This document shows, in pieces, positions 34,916 through 48,257 of a stretch of DNA of 64,000 nt. The notes beneath the pieces were generated by a model. The model searched no databases. It was not told the DNA's origin and saw nothing but the letters and a program-made list of their open reading frames with translations. Origin of the DNA: Luteimonas mephitis DSM 12574 (GTDB taxonomy: Bacteria > Pseudomonadota > Gammaproteobacteria > Xanthomonadales > Xanthomonadaceae); the NCBI RefSeq assembly GCF_000422305.1, contig NZ_KE383817.1, positions 1-64,000 on the forward strand. The letters are read 5' to 3'. A program made the position numbers and the translations under genes. Position 1 is the stretch's first letter. Every line of letters begins with the position of its first letter.

Positions 34916-35140
34916 TCATTCCGGGTCCGGCAAATCCCCTGTCGATCGCGCGGACTTCGCGCCCGCGTCCGCGTCATCGCCGCGCTGGATCCGCTCGTAG
35001 ATTTCCTCGCGATGGACGGCCACGTCTTTCGGCGCCGTGATACCGATACGCACCTGGTTGCCCTTGACGCCGAGCACGGTCACGGTGACCGAGTCGCCAA
35101 TCATCAGGGTTTCGCCGACGCGGCGGGTGAGGATCAACAT
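34916..35140 (-). CDS. csrA: Carbon storage regulator CsrA (RsmA)
   Basis: A 74-residue protein beginning [20 protein letters not shown], the canonical CsrA start, with [13 protein letters not shown] at about 42-54 completing the RNA-binding beta-dimer. The dimer binds GGA-containing hairpins in mRNA leaders and controls translation, biofilm and EPS genes. GGAG nine bases before ATG 35140 supports the start. The 20-residue charged tail ([12 protein letters not shown]...) is longer than in Escherichia CsrA. It follows alaS by 150 bases on the same strand. Confidence 0.97.
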   Translation of the reverse strand: MLILTRRVGETLMIGDSVTVTVLGVKGNQVRIGITAPKDVAVHREEIYERIQRGDDADAGAKSARSTGDLPDPE

Positions 35141-35290
35141 TATGTCTGTCTCCATGAACCAACCCGGGGCTAGCCGGATTGGAGCGCTTCGGGCCCGATT
35201 GCCCGGAAAACGCTTGCAAGTCGGAAAAGTGAACGATGTTAAGGGCTGCAGCCGGCCACCTACAAGCATCTGTAGTCACGGCTTGTGGCG

Positions 35291-37942
<2,652 letters not shown>

Positions 37943-38090
37943 GCTGGTGTCTGTGGGCTGGCGGGTGCAGCCGGGCACCGCGGTGTCCACGGAACGTGCG
38001 GACGCGGCACCGGGCGGACAACCCAATGGCCTCTAGATTAACAGGCCGCCCGCCCACGCCGCGCGCATGTCCGCCACCCGAAGGCCGCGC

Positions 38091-38618
38091 TCAATCGATA
38101 TCGGGGCCGCCCCGGATTGCGCTGCGGATGGCCTCGCCATCGAAGCCGCGGCGCAGGAGGAAATCGGCCGCCTTCCGGCTGCGTGCCGGGTCGTCCGCAA
38201 AGTCATCGCCAAAGCGGCGACGGGCGAGCTCGCGGGCGCGTCGCGGCCAATCGCTCTCACCTGCCTCGGCCAGTCCGGCCAGCGCGCCCACGATCAGGGC
38301 TTCGTCGAGGCCGTGGCTCCCGAGCTCGGCGCGAATCCGCAGCGGGCCATAGCCGGCACCCGCGCGCCAGCGTGCAACGCTTGCAGCGAAGCGGGCGTCG
38401 TCCTGCCAGCCTTCGGCGGCCATGCGCTCGACTGCGGCCTCCGCCTCTTCCCTGCCGACGCCACGAGCCGTCAGCTTGTTCGCCAGCTCCTTGCGCGAAT
38501 GTTCGCGGCGCACGAGAAGCCCCAGCGCGCGCTGCGCCGGGGTTGGCTCGGGCCGGCGCCGTTTGCGCGGCCCCCTTTCGGCGGGTGCGTCGGCTGTCGA
38601 CGCACCCTGGCGTTCCAT
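38091..38618 (-). CDS. recX: Regulatory protein RecX
   Basis: A 175-residue protein with three-helix repeats: [37 protein letters not shown] and [19 protein letters not shown]. RecX binds RecA filaments and limits recombinase activity. ATG 38618 lies 17 bases after the recA stop, so they share a transcript and SOS control. The first 30 residues are basic and probably disordered. Confidence 0.93.
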   Translation of the reverse strand: MERQGASTADAPAERGPRKRRRPEPTPAQRALGLLVRREHSRKELANKLTARGVGREEAEAAVERMAAEGWQDDARFAASVARWRAGAGYGPLRIRAELGSHGLDEALIVGALAGLAEAGESDWPRRARELARRRFGDDFADDPARSRKAADFLLRRGFDGEAIRSAIRGGPDID

Positions 38619-38634
38619 GGAAGACACGGGGCGA

Positions 38635-39666
<1,032 letters not shown>

Positions 39667-39847
39667 CGTGGTGGTCCTCGTCATTGTGTGTCTGGGGCGT
39701 TGGGGGCAGTCTGGCCGGGCCGGGTCGCACAGGCTGCGACCTCGGCGGCGGGAAACAGGATGACTCGGGCCTGCAGGCCGGGGGAATCGGCGCACGCCAC
39801 GCCTGCGTGTCGGAAAACGCCGCGGATCGAGCCCGGACTTCCCCGGC

Positions 39848-40504
39848 TCACCGGTTGGGCCTCACCAGGCCGCAGTACAGGCCTTCGATGGCGAAATCCT
39901 GATCGGGCATCACGTCGATCGGCGAGTAATCGGGATTGCGCGGCAGCAGCCGGATGCGGTCCTTGCCGATCTTCAGCAGCTTGACGGTAATTTCGTCGCC
40001 GACGCGGGCGATGACGATCTGCCCGGAACGCGCGTCCGCCGTGCGGTGTACGCCGATCAGGTCGCCGTCGAAGATGCCTTCGTCGCGCATCGAGTCGCCC
40101 TTGACCTTGAGCAGGTAGTCCGGGGCCGGCGAGAAGAACGTGCGGTCCATCAGCACCATCTGGTCGGCGCCGCCGAATTCATCGGCGCCCGCCCCGATCG
40201 GCATGCCCGCCGCGACCTGCCCGAGCACGGGCAGTTCCAGCACGTCCCCGTTGGCCGCTGCGGGCAACGGCAACTCGCGCTGTGCAGCCTCGGGTGCCCG
40301 CAGCAGCCGGATGCCGCGCGCCCGCCCGGGCACGCGCTCGATCGCGCCAGCGACTTCGAGCGCATCGAGGTGGTACTGCGCCGCGCGCACCCCGCTGAAG
40401 CCGAAGGCGCGGGCGATTTCCGCCTGCGAGGGCGGCATCCCCTCGGCTTCGATGCGCTCGGCGATCAGGGCGAGGATGGCTTGCTGGGTTTCGGACAGGT
40501 CCAT
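39848..40504 (-). CDS. lexA: SOS repressor LexA
   Basis: A 218-residue LexA. The N-terminal winged helix (1-65) carries [20 protein letters not shown]. The self-cleavage bond is Ala99-Gly100 (QVAAGMP) and the catalytic dyad is Ser138 (KGDSMR) and Lys175. It represses SOS genes until RecA filaments promote its cleavage. The start at 40504 gives [14 protein letters not shown], typical of the family in xanthomonads. No Shine-Dalgarno sequence stands before it; the operator begins only two bases upstream. Confidence 0.97.
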   Translation of the reverse strand: MDLSETQQAILALIAERIEAEGMPPSQAEIARAFGFSGVRAAQYHLDALEVAGAIERVPGRARGIRLLRAPEAAQRELPLPAAANGDVLELPVLGQVAAGMPIGAGADEFGGADQMVLMDRTFFSPAPDYLLKVKGDSMRDEGIFDGDLIGVHRTADARSGQIVIARVGDEITVKLLKIGKDRIRLLPRNPDYSPIDVMPDQDFAIEGLYCGLVRPNR

Positions 40505-40506
40505 GG

Positions 40507-40525
40507 TTAGTAGTAATACTACTAA
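40507..40525. promoter_or_regulatory. LexA operator (SOS box), perfect palindrome
   Basis: TTAGTAGTAATACTACTAA is a perfect 9-bp inverted repeat around one central base and has the TTAG-N11-CTAA form of the LexA site described in Xanthomonas and Xylella, unlike the CTGT-N8-ACAG of Escherichia. It lies between the pncC stop and lexA ATG, so it should give lexA autoregulation and control recA-recX. Confidence 0.92.
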
Positions 40526-40529
40526 CGAA

Positions 40530-41027
40530 TCAAACCCGCAAGCCCTCCAGCCCCCGCAGCGCCGCCGCCACCGTCTGCCGGCGCACGCGGTCGCGGTCGC
40601 CTTCGAAATGGAAGACTTCGGCGCGGGCGTAGCCGCCGCGGCGTTTCCAGCCGATCCAGACGGTGCCCACCGGCTTGTCGTCACTGCCTCCGCCCGGGCC
40701 TGCGATGCCGGTCACGGCCACCGCGATGCTGGCACCCGAATTGACCAGCGCGCCGGACACCATTTCCACCGCGGTCTCGCGGCTGACCGCGCCGTGGATT
40801 TCCAGCGTCTCGGGCCGCACGCCGAGCAGCGCCTGCTTGGCTTCGTAGCTGTAGGCAACCATGCCGCAGTCGAACCAGTCCGAAGAACCGGCGATGTCGG
40901 TGACGGTCTTGGCAATCCAGCCACCGGTGCAGCTCTCGGCAGCGACCAGGCGGTCGCGGGAATCGCGCAGGTGCGTGCCGAGCGATTCGGCAAGCACCCG
41001 GAGTTCGGCATCGGAAGGAGTCGGCAT
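40530..41027 (-). CDS. pncC: CinA-family nicotinamide-nucleotide amidohydrolase
   Basis: A 165-residue stand-alone CinA C-terminal domain. Family motifs are LVAAESCTGGWIAKTVTDI, the YSYEAKQALLGV segment and TGIAGPGGGSDDKPVGTVWIG. It converts NMN to nicotinate mononucleotide plus ammonia in the pyridine salvage cycle. ATG 41027 starts a normal length for PncC (about 160 residues). Its stop lies four bases before the LexA operator, a position near recA/lexA that is common in gammaproteobacteria. Confidence 0.93.
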   Translation of the reverse strand: MPTPSDAELRVLAESLGTHLRDSRDRLVAAESCTGGWIAKTVTDIAGSSDWFDCGMVAYSYEAKQALLGVRPETLEIHGAVSRETAVEMVSGALVNSGASIAVAVTGIAGPGGGSDDKPVGTVWIGWKRRGGYARAEVFHFEGDRDRVRRQTVAAALRGLEGLRV

Positions 41028-41144
41028 CGATGGCGCTTCGGGGGACGAACGGGGCTTCCTTTTAGCCCAAATCCCCGCGCATGTCGCGCCGCGGCGGCAA
41101 TCGCCGATGCGCGCGGTTCATCGCCAGCGACGACCGCAAACGAA

Positions 41145-41169
41145 ACGGCCCGCCATCGCGGCGGGCCGT
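41145..41169 (-). terminator. Rho-independent terminator of the TonB-receptor gene
   Basis: A 10-bp perfect stem ACGGCCCGCC / GGCGGGCCGT with a 5-base loop lies 20 bases past the receptor stop. On the minus strand it is followed by TTCGTTTG, a weak U-rich tail. Confidence 0.8.
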
Positions 41170-41188
41170 CGCGGGCTTGCGAACGCGA

Positions 41189-43813
41189 TCAGTACTGCAC
41201 GCGCAGCGTCACTCCGTAGGTGCGCGGCGCACCGAGGAAGGCGTTCCATGCACCCGGCTGCAGCGGCGCGTCGAAGCCGACCTGCTTGTAGGTTTCGTCG
41301 GTGAGGTTCTGGCCCCAGAACTCGAGCATCCAGCGCTTGTCCTGCGAACCGATGCCCAGACGGGCGTTCACCAGCGCGAAACCATCCTGCACCTTCTCCG
41401 GGTCCAGGTCCGAACCGGTGTTGTGCTCGGACATGTACTTGGTGCCGATGTTGAAGCGCCCCAGCAGGTTGCCGCCCATCTGCCACTGGTACGTGGCCGA
41501 AGCCGAAGCCGACCACAGCGGCGCGAAGCTGATGAGGTTGCCGGGCAGGTTCTCCAGCGCGCCACCCGGCAACAAGTCCGCATATGGCGTCTGGTTGCCG
41601 TAGCGCGTGTCGGCATAGGTCAGGCCGCCCTGCAGGCTCAGCCCGTCGAGACCGGTCTGCCACAGCAGCTCGATCTCCGCGCCTTGCGACACCACTTCGG
41701 GCAGCGAACGCACGACGTAGCTGGTGCCCAGGAAGCTGTTGAGCTGGAAGTCGGTGAACTCCTGGTAGAACAGCGTGCCGTTGAGCAACAGGTTGCCGTC
41801 CAGCCACGTGGTCTTGGCGCCGAGCTCGTAGCTGTCCACGAACTCGCCGGGGAACGACGTGTCATTCACGGGCGTGATGCCGGCGCCACCGCTCGACAGG
41901 CCATTGTTGGACTGCACGCGGTCGAGGTTGAAACCGCCGCCCTTGTAGCCGCGCGCGGCGGACACGTAGGTCATGACCGCGTCGTTCCAGCGATAGGCCG
42001 CCTTCACCGTGCCGGACCACTCCTTCTCGGTCATCTTCTGGTCGGTGACCCGCCCGTTATGCAGCACGTTGGCCCAAGGCAGGCACATGTAGCCGGCGAT
42101 GCTCGGCGCCACCGCGCCGACCAGCGCGGCCTGCTGGTCCGGCGACAGGAATCCCCATGCCGGGATCCGCCCGGCAAGCGCCGAGCCGACCCGCAGCCCC
42201 ATGTTCGACAGCAGCATCCCGCAGCCGGCGCTGCCGTTGGGGTTGCTGTAGCTGGAAACCAGCTCCTTCTTGTCGTGCGTGTACCGCAGGCCGACGGTGA
42301 AGTCGAGCTTGTCGGTCGCGTGGAACGTGTTGTTGGTGAACAGCGCGGCGCTCTTCGAACTCTGCCTGTACAGGTCCTGCGCGGCATCGCCGATGAAGTT
42401 CGTGCCGAACGGCCTGCCGCTGACCTGGGAGAAGAACGTCGCCGGGTTGCTGGTGTCGACCGTGATGCCCAGCGGCTGCAACTGCGCCGCCAGCCCGCCG
42501 AGCACCTGGCTGCCCACCAGCGTGGACAGGTACGGCTCGTAGTCCGCGCCGATGATGTACTGATCGTGGCGCTCCAGGTCCTCGTCGGAATAGAACATGC
42601 CGACCATCCAGTCCCAGCGGTCGGTGCTGCCGGTCAGGCGCAGCTCCTGGCTGAAGGTCTCGAATGCGGTGGACGAGTCGTCGTACCGGTTGCGGCGGTA
42701 CAGCAGGTCGGCGCCGGAGAAGTCGAAGTCCAGCGCATTGATCGTCTGCCAGTCGCGGAACGCGCTGATCGAAGTCAGCGTGGCGCCGCCCAGCCAGCCC
42801 GTCTCCCAGTCGACCTGCGCCGAGATGCCCTTGTCCTTGACGTCCTGCTCGGTGCTGCGGTTGCTGTAGGCCAGCCTGCGCTCCGGGTCCGGCTTGCCGA
42901 TCACGCCCGGCCCGCCGGCCAGCGCGTTGATGATCGCCGCCGGTCCGGCGCCGGTGGCGTCGCGGGAGGTGGTCACGCCGACGCAGCAGTGCTCTTCGCG
43001 GCTGGTGAAGTCGCCGATGACGTTGATCGAGAGGTTCTCGGTGGGCTCGAACAGCAGCTGGCCGCGCACGGTGTGGAAGTTGCGATCGCTGTCTTCGGTC
43101 TCGGTGCGCGGACCCTTGCCGGTATTGACGTCGGTGACGCCATCGCGCGTGCGCTGGGCGGCGTAGATGCGGAAGGCGGAGTTCTCGCCCAGCGCGTCGT
43201 TGTAGGCGCCCGATACGCCGACTTCGCCGTAGTTGCCGATGGTGATCTCGCCCTCGGCGCTCTGGGTGAAGCTCGGGCGCCGGGTCACGACGTTGATGAC
43301 GCCGGCCGAGGTGTTCTTGCCGAACACCGTGCCCTGGGGGCCCTTGATGACCTCGATGCGCTCGATCTCGCCGAGGTCGCCGAAGCCCACGCCCGTGCGC
43401 GGCCGGTAGACCCCGTCGATCACCACGCCCACTGCCGACTCCAGGCCGGCGTTGTCGCCGTTGGTGCCGACGCCGCGGATGCGCGCGGTGGTCTGCGATT
43501 CGTTGGTGGTCGAACTCACGTGCAGGCCGGGCACCAGCAATTGCACGTCCTTGATGTCGGTCACGCCGGTGTCCTGCAGCAACTGCTCCGGCAGCGCCGT
43601 GATCATGATCGGCACGTCCTGCATGACTTCCTCGCGCTTCTGCGCGGTGACGGTCATGGTGGCGAGCGTGACCGGCCCGTCGGCTTCGGCGGCCGGCTTC
43701 GCGGGCGCGTCGGCCGCGGTGGCCTCCTGCGCCTGCGCGGCGACTGACATCGTCAAGCAGGCCGCGAACACCGCGGCGGCGAGCGTCTGGCGTTGCGGTT
43801 GGCGGATAGCCAT
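41189..43813 (-). CDS. TonB-dependent outer-membrane receptor
   Basis: An 874-residue outer-membrane protein. ATG 43813 (GGGGGAA before it) starts a signal peptide cut near AAQAQ. A TonB-box-like segment TLATMTVTAQKREE follows, then the plug domain (QDVPIMITALPEQLLQDTG, IERIEVIKGPQGTVFGKNTSAG) and a 22-strand barrel ending in aromatic Tyr (LRVQY). It imports a bulky ligand with energy from TonB-ExbBD. The type resembles receptors abundant in sphingomonads and xanthomonads for siderophores or plant/polysaccharide-derived compounds; the ligand is unknown. It is divergent from mutS. Confidence 0.92.
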   Translation of the reverse strand: MAIRQPQRQTLAAAVFAACLTMSVAAQAQEATAADAPAKPAAEADGPVTLATMTVTAQKREEVMQDVPIMITALPEQLLQDTGVTDIKDVQLLVPGLHVSSTTNESQTTARIRGVGTNGDNAGLESAVGVVIDGVYRPRTGVGFGDLGEIERIEVIKGPQGTVFGKNTSAGVINVVTRRPSFTQSAEGEITIGNYGEVGVSGAYNDALGENSAFRIYAAQRTRDGVTDVNTGKGPRTETEDSDRNFHTVRGQLLFEPTENLSINVIGDFTSREEHCCVGVTTSRDATGAGPAAIINALAGGPGVIGKPDPERRLAYSNRSTEQDVKDKGISAQVDWETGWLGGATLTSISAFRDWQTINALDFDFSGADLLYRRNRYDDSSTAFETFSQELRLTGSTDRWDWMVGMFYSDEDLERHDQYIIGADYEPYLSTLVGSQVLGGLAAQLQPLGITVDTSNPATFFSQVSGRPFGTNFIGDAAQDLYRQSSKSAALFTNNTFHATDKLDFTVGLRYTHDKKELVSSYSNPNGSAGCGMLLSNMGLRVGSALAGRIPAWGFLSPDQQAALVGAVAPSIAGYMCLPWANVLHNGRVTDQKMTEKEWSGTVKAAYRWNDAVMTYVSAARGYKGGGFNLDRVQSNNGLSSGGAGITPVNDTSFPGEFVDSYELGAKTTWLDGNLLLNGTLFYQEFTDFQLNSFLGTSYVVRSLPEVVSQGAEIELLWQTGLDGLSLQGGLTYADTRYGNQTPYADLLPGGALENLPGNLISFAPLWSASASATYQWQMGGNLLGRFNIGTKYMSEHNTGSDLDPEKVQDGFALVNARLGIGSQDKRWMLEFWGQNLTDETYKQVGFDAPLQPGAWNAFLGAPRTYGVTLRVQY

Positions 43814-44126
43814 GTGTTTCCCCCAGTCTGGATTTGGATGAGCGTGCCCTGTCCCGCGCGATGCGGTCACTCGACTTCCTGCCCGGCACGACGAGGGATA
43901 CGCCCCGGAAGGCATGCCTCGCGGACCGGATTCGCACGACCATCGTGGGGGAATGGCCGCGCACCCGCGGCAAGCGCCGCGGAAATCCTGAACAGGGAAA
44001 CGTATAGCACAGGATCGCGGCGCTTTGGCAACCATCACAAACCGGCGAAGGGGCGCCCCGGATTCGGGTCGCGCGAGTGCTTCGGGCACACTACCCGTTC
44101 CACTCTCCGTTCCTGCCCCGGATCCG
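43814..44126. other. Divergent promoter region, TonB receptor / mutS
   Basis: The 313 bases between the two divergent starts contain no frame that looks coding. It must hold promoters for both genes. I see no Fur-like palindrome or other recognised operator in it. Confidence 0.5.
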
Positions 44127-46703
44127 ATGTCCAACGAACAGCACACCCCCTTGATGCGCCAGTTTTTCGCGGCCAAGGCCGAGCATCCCGACGTGCTGCT
44201 GTTCTTCCGCATGGGCGATTTCTACGAGCTGTTCTACGACGACGCGCGCAAGGCGGCGAAGCTGCTCGACATCACCCTGACCCAGCGCGGCGCGTCCGCC
44301 GGCCAGCCGATCCCGATGGCCGGCGTGCCCTACCACGCCGCCGAAGGCTATCTCGCCCGGCTGGTGGCGCTGGGCGAGTCGGTGGCGATCTGCGAGCAGA
44401 TCGGCGACCCGGCCGCGAGCAAGGGCCTGGTCGAACGCAAGGTGGTGCGCATCGTCACCCCGGGCACGGTGACCGACGAGGCGCTGCTGTCCGAGCGCCG
44501 CGACACGCTGCTGCTCGCGGTTGTCCGCGGGAGGAATGGCTACGGCTTGGCCTGGGCGGACCTGGCCGGGGGGCGTTTCCTGGTCAACGAAGTCGTCGGC
44601 GACGATGCGCTGGAAGCCGAACTTGCGCGCCTGCAACCGGCCGAACTGCTGCTTCCCGATGAGGAGGGCTGGCCGCCGTTCGTCACCGGAAGCGGCGGCC
44701 TGCGCCGTCGCGCGCCGTGGCTGTTCGACGCCGACAGCGGACGCCGCCAGCTGCTGCAGTTCTTCAACCTGCACGACCTGTCGGCGTTCGGCATCGACGA
44801 GCGCCCGCTCGCCATCGCCGCCGCCGGCGCCCTGCTCGGCTACGTCGAGGAAACCCAGAAGCAGCGCCTGCCGCACCTGACCTCGATCGCGGTCGAGTCG
44901 AGCGACGGCGCGATCGCGATGAATGCCGCCACCCGCCGCCACCTGGAACTGGACACCCGCATCGACGGCGACCAGAAGCACACCCTGCTCGGCGTACTCG
45001 ACAGCACGGTCACGCCGATGGGCGGGCGGCTGCTGCGACGCTGGCTGCACCGGCCGCTGCGCGATCGCGAGGTCATCGGCCGGCGCCACCATGCCGTCGC
45101 CGCGCTGGGCGAAAGCGGACGCGACGCGGACCTGCGCGAAACGTTCCGCGCGCTGGGCGACGTCGAGCGCATCCTCACCCGCATCGCGCTGCGCTCGGCC
45201 CGGCCGCGCGACCTGGGCACGCTGCGCGACGCGCTGGCGATGCTGCCGCGGGTGCGCGAGCTGCTGTCGGCGCTCGACTCGCCACGCCTGCAGGCGCTGG
45301 TCGCCGGCCTGGGCGAACACGATGCCCAGGCGACGCTGCTGGCGCAGGCCCTGGTCGAACAGCCGCCGGTGCTGGCCCGCGACGGCGGCGTCTTCGCCGA
45401 CGATTACGACGCCGAACTGGCCGAGCTGCGCCGGCTCTCGACCCACGCCGACCAGTTCCTCGTCGACCTGGAGCAGCGCGAGCGCGAGGCCAGCGGCATC
45501 GCCACGTTGAAGGTCGGCTACAACCGCGTCCACGGCTACTACCTCGAGATCAGCAAGGCGCACGCGGCCAGGGCGCCGACGCACTACACCCGCCGCCAGA
45601 CCCTGACCGGCGCGGAGCGCTACATCACCGAGGAGCTCAAGGCGTTCGAGGACAAGGTGCTGTCGGCGCGCGAGCGTTCGCTGGCGCGCGAGCGGCTGCT
45701 CTACGAAGGCCTGCTCGACGCACTCAACGAACACCTCGAATCGCTCAAGCGCTGCGCCGCGGCGCTGAGCGAACTAGACGTGCTGGCCTGCTTCTCCGAA
45801 CGTGCGCAGGCGCTGGACTGGTCGCGCCCGGATCTCGTCGACGACGCCTGCCTGCAGGTCGAACGCGGCCGCCACCCGGTGGTGGAGGCGGTGCGCGACG
45901 AGCCGTTCGAGCCCAACGACCTGGTGCTCGACGGCAACCGCCGCATGCTGGTCATCACCGGCCCCAACATGGGCGGCAAGAGCACCTACATGCGCCAGAA
46001 CGCGCTGATCGTGCTGCTCGCGCACATCGGCAGCTTCGTGCCGGCCGCGCGCGCGACGATCGGGCCGATCGACCGCATCCTCACCCGCATCGGCGCCGGC
46101 GACGACCTCGCGCGCGGGCAGTCGACCTTCATGGTCGAGATGAGCGAGACCAGCTACATCCTCCACCACGCCACCGAACGGTCGCTGGTGCTGATGGACG
46201 AGATCGGCCGCGGCACGTCGACCTACGACGGCCTCGCCCTGGCTGATTCCTGCGCGCGGCACCTGGCCGCGATCAACCGCAGCTTCACGCTGTTCGCCAC
46301 GCACTATTTCGAACTGACTTCGCTTGCCGAGCCGGGCAGCGGCATCGCCAACGTGCACCTGGACGCGGTGGAACATCGGGACAAGGCAGGCAACGAGACG
46401 CTGGTGTTCATGCACGCGGTCAAGGACGGCCCCGCCGACCGCAGCTTCGGCCTGCAGGTGGCGGCGCTGGCCGGCTTGCCGAAGGCGGCGATCGCGCAGG
46501 CGCGCAGCCGGCTCGCGGAACTCGAACGCCACATGCGCAGCGCCGCGCCGCCGCTGTCGCCGGACACGCTCGATGCGCCGCAGCAGATCGGGCTGTTCGC
46601 GCCCTCGTCGGCCGCGCTCGACGCGCTCGCCGGCATCGACCCGGACGAGCTGACGCCGAAGCAGGCGCTCGAGGCGCTGTACCGACTCAAGTCGCTGACG
46701 TGA
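44127..46703 (+). CDS. mutS: DNA mismatch repair protein MutS
   Basis: An 858-residue MutS. The mismatch-reading Phe32-x-Glu34 motif is in [10 protein letters not shown]. The C-terminal ATPase has Walker [15 protein letters not shown] near residue 612 and Walker [17 protein letters not shown] near 690, then the ATHYFEL motif. It recognises mispairs and small loops and recruits MutL. ATG 44127 gives the usual N-terminus; the upstream in-frame extension has no family character. Its stop overlaps the next gene start (GTGA). Confidence 0.98.
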   Translation: MSNEQHTPLMRQFFAAKAEHPDVLLFFRMGDFYELFYDDARKAAKLLDITLTQRGASAGQPIPMAGVPYHAAEGYLARLVALGESVAICEQIGDPAASKGLVERKVVRIVTPGTVTDEALLSERRDTLLLAVVRGRNGYGLAWADLAGGRFLVNEVVGDDALEAELARLQPAELLLPDEEGWPPFVTGSGGLRRRAPWLFDADSGRRQLLQFFNLHDLSAFGIDERPLAIAAAGALLGYVEETQKQRLPHLTSIAVESSDGAIAMNAATRRHLELDTRIDGDQKHTLLGVLDSTVTPMGGRLLRRWLHRPLRDREVIGRRHHAVAALGESGRDADLRETFRALGDVERILTRIALRSARPRDLGTLRDALAMLPRVRELLSALDSPRLQALVAGLGEHDAQATLLAQALVEQPPVLARDGGVFADDYDAELAELRRLSTHADQFLVDLEQREREASGIATLKVGYNRVHGYYLEISKAHAARAPTHYTRRQTLTGAERYITEELKAFEDKVLSARERSLARERLLYEGLLDALNEHLESLKRCAAALSELDVLACFSERAQALDWSRPDLVDDACLQVERGRHPVVEAVRDEPFEPNDLVLDGNRRMLVITGPNMGGKSTYMRQNALIVLLAHIGSFVPAARATIGPIDRILTRIGAGDDLARGQSTFMVEMSETSYILHHATERSLVLMDEIGRGTSTYDGLALADSCARHLAAINRSFTLFATHYFELTSLAEPGSGIANVHLDAVEHRDKAGNETLVFMHAVKDGPADRSFGLQVAALAGLPKAAIAQARSRLAELERHMRSAAPPLSPDTLDAPQQIGLFAPSSAALDALAGIDPDELTPKQALEALYRLKSLT

Positions 46704-47401
46704 GCGGACAGGCCGACGTGCGCATCGATGCGTTGCTGGCGGGCCGCGCGCAGCCGTACACGCGCCCGGGCAGCCGCAGCGCGATCGACAAGCAGCCGTT
46801 GGCCGGCCCCGTGTCGATCGGCGAACTTGGTTTCGCCGGCGACGAGCAGGGCGACCCGCGCGTTCACGGCGGCCCCGACAAGGCGATCCACCACTACGCG
46901 TTCGACCACTACGCCGCGTGGCGCGACGAACTCGGTGCGACGCCGCTGCTGGAGGTGCCCGGCGCGTTCGGCGAGAACATCAGCACCCGCGGGCTGGACG
47001 AGGACGGCGTCTGCCTCGGCGATCGCTTCCGCCTCGGCACGGCGCTGGTCGAGGTCAGCCAGGGGCGGCAGCCGTGCTGGAAACTCAACGACCGCTTCGG
47101 CGTGCCCGACATGGCGCGCCGCGTGCAGTCCAGCGGCCGCACCGGCTGGTATTACCGCGTGCTGCAGCCGGGCGTCGCGCACGCAGGCGACGCGCTGCGG
47201 CTCGACGCGCGCCCGTATCCAGCGTGGACGCTGCGGCGGCTCGGCATGCTGCTGTTCGGCCGCGTGCTTGCGCGCGAGGCGCTGGAACCGGCGCTGCAAC
47301 TGCCGCTGGTGCCGTCGTGGCGAAAGCTCCTGGAGCGCCGGCTGCAGTCGCAGGAAGTCGAGGACTGGAGCCGGCGCATCGACGGCCCGGACCGGCTTTG
47401 A
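46700..47401 (+). CDS. MOSC-domain protein, YiiM-like
   Basis: A 233-residue MOSC protein. Motifs include [23 protein letters not shown], the [11 protein letters not shown] region and the conserved Cys in [14 protein letters not shown] that may bind the molybdenum cofactor. YiiM-type proteins reduce N-hydroxylated compounds. The GTG start at 46700 overlaps the mutS stop, so it is coupled to mutS. A C-terminal helical part ([16 protein letters not shown]) matches the YiiM 3-alpha domain. Confidence 0.87.
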   Translation: MSGQADVRIDALLAGRAQPYTRPGSRSAIDKQPLAGPVSIGELGFAGDEQGDPRVHGGPDKAIHHYAFDHYAAWRDELGATPLLEVPGAFGENISTRGLDEDGVCLGDRFRLGTALVEVSQGRQPCWKLNDRFGVPDMARRVQSSGRTGWYYRVLQPGVAHAGDALRLDARPYPAWTLRRLGMLLFGRVLAREALEPALQLPLVPSWRKLLERRLQSQEVEDWSRRIDGPDRL

Positions 47402-47457
47402 CGCGCACTCGTGCGCAACCGTCGTACGATCTCCCACCCACACCTGAAGAAGACCCC

Positions 47458-48087
47458 ATGGCCACCCTCACCCACGACCTCTCATCGCAGTTGCAGGGCG
47501 CACCGCTCCAGCAGGTCGCGCAGCAGCTGGGCATTGATCCGGCGCAGGCGTCTTCCGCGGTCAGCGCCGCGCTGCCGCTGTTGATGGGCGCGCTTGGCCG
47601 CAACGCCAGCCAGCCCGAAGGTGCCCAGGCACTGTTCGGGGCGCTGCAGAAAGACCACGCCGGGGGTGACATCGGCAGCGTGCTGGGCGCGGTGCTCGGC
47701 GGCGCGTCGGGCCGGCAGGCCGATGGCGCCGGCATCCTCGGCCACATCTTTGGCGGCAGCCAGGAACGCGCGCAGGCCGGCGTCGCCCAGGCCACCGGAC
47801 TGCAGAGCAGTCAGGCCGGGCAACTGCTGAAGATCCTTGCCCCGATCGTGATGGCCTACCTGGCCAAACGCATGTTCCAGCAGCGCACCGGGGCGCCGGG
47901 CGGCGCGGCAAACGCCGATCCCGGCGCGCTTGCCGGCATCCTCGGGCAGGAGCAGCAGGAAATCCGCCAGCAGGGGGGCCTCGGCGGCGGCCTGCTCGGC
48001 GCCGTGCTCGACCAGGACGGCGACGGGCAGCTGGGCATCGGCGACCTGATGAAGATCGGCGGCGGGTTGCTCGGCGGCGGGCGCTGA
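47458..48087 (+). CDS. DUF937 family protein
   Basis: A 209-residue Gly/Ala/Gln-rich protein of the DUF937 type, with LLMGALGRNASQPEGAQ, repeated GGxLGxxLGG patterns and ILAPIVMAYLAKRMFQQ. The C-terminus has LDQDGDGQLGIGDLMKIGGG, which looks like an EF-hand-like Asp loop. The family is widespread and of unproven function. AAGAAGA ahead of ATG 47458 supports the start. It is followed by a strong hairpin. Confidence 0.85.
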   Translation: MATLTHDLSSQLQGAPLQQVAQQLGIDPAQASSAVSAALPLLMGALGRNASQPEGAQALFGALQKDHAGGDIGSVLGAVLGGASGRQADGAGILGHIFGGSQERAQAGVAQATGLQSSQAGQLLKILAPIVMAYLAKRMFQQRTGAPGGAANADPGALAGILGQEQQEIRQQGGLGGGLLGAVLDQDGDGQLGIGDLMKIGGGLLGGGR

Positions 48088-48109
48088 GGGCCATCGGGCG
48101 GTGAACCGG

Positions 48110-48132
48110 AACGGCGGGCCTGGCCCGCCGTT
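48110..48132 (+). terminator. Hairpin terminator after the DUF937 gene
   Basis: An 11-bp inverted repeat AACGGCGGGCC / GGCCCGCCGTT separated by one base lies 22 bases after the DUF937 stop and is followed by TCCTGTTG. The loop would open the top pairs. Good position, weak T tract. Confidence 0.7.
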
Positions 48133-48160
48133 TCCTGTTGCGGACGCGGAAGTCCACGCG

Positions 48161-48175
48161 ATAGCGCCGGGCTAT
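48161..48175. promoter_or_regulatory. OxyR-like half-site upstream of the catalase gene
   Basis: ATAG-N7-CTAT (ATAGCGCCGGGCTAT), the core of an OxyR-binding half-site, lies 83 bases before the catalase start. A second matching half-site at the usual spacing is not clear. Confidence 0.45.
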
Positions 48176-48257
48176 CAGTCGATTTGATTCATTCGATTTC
48201 CCCTTTCCCGGAAACAGGGCTAGCTTTCCCGTTCACCTCAACCCGGGAGCCCGCACC

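Noticed and set aside
39667..39847. A possible second LexA operator before recA
   Set aside because: No TTAG-N11-CTAA or similar palindrome is present between lexA and recA.
41081..43747. A plus-strand frame of 888 codons opposite the TonB-dependent receptor
   Set aside because: The receptor on the minus strand has signal peptide, plug and barrel motifs; the opposite frame is rich in Arg/His/Ala/Val without domains.
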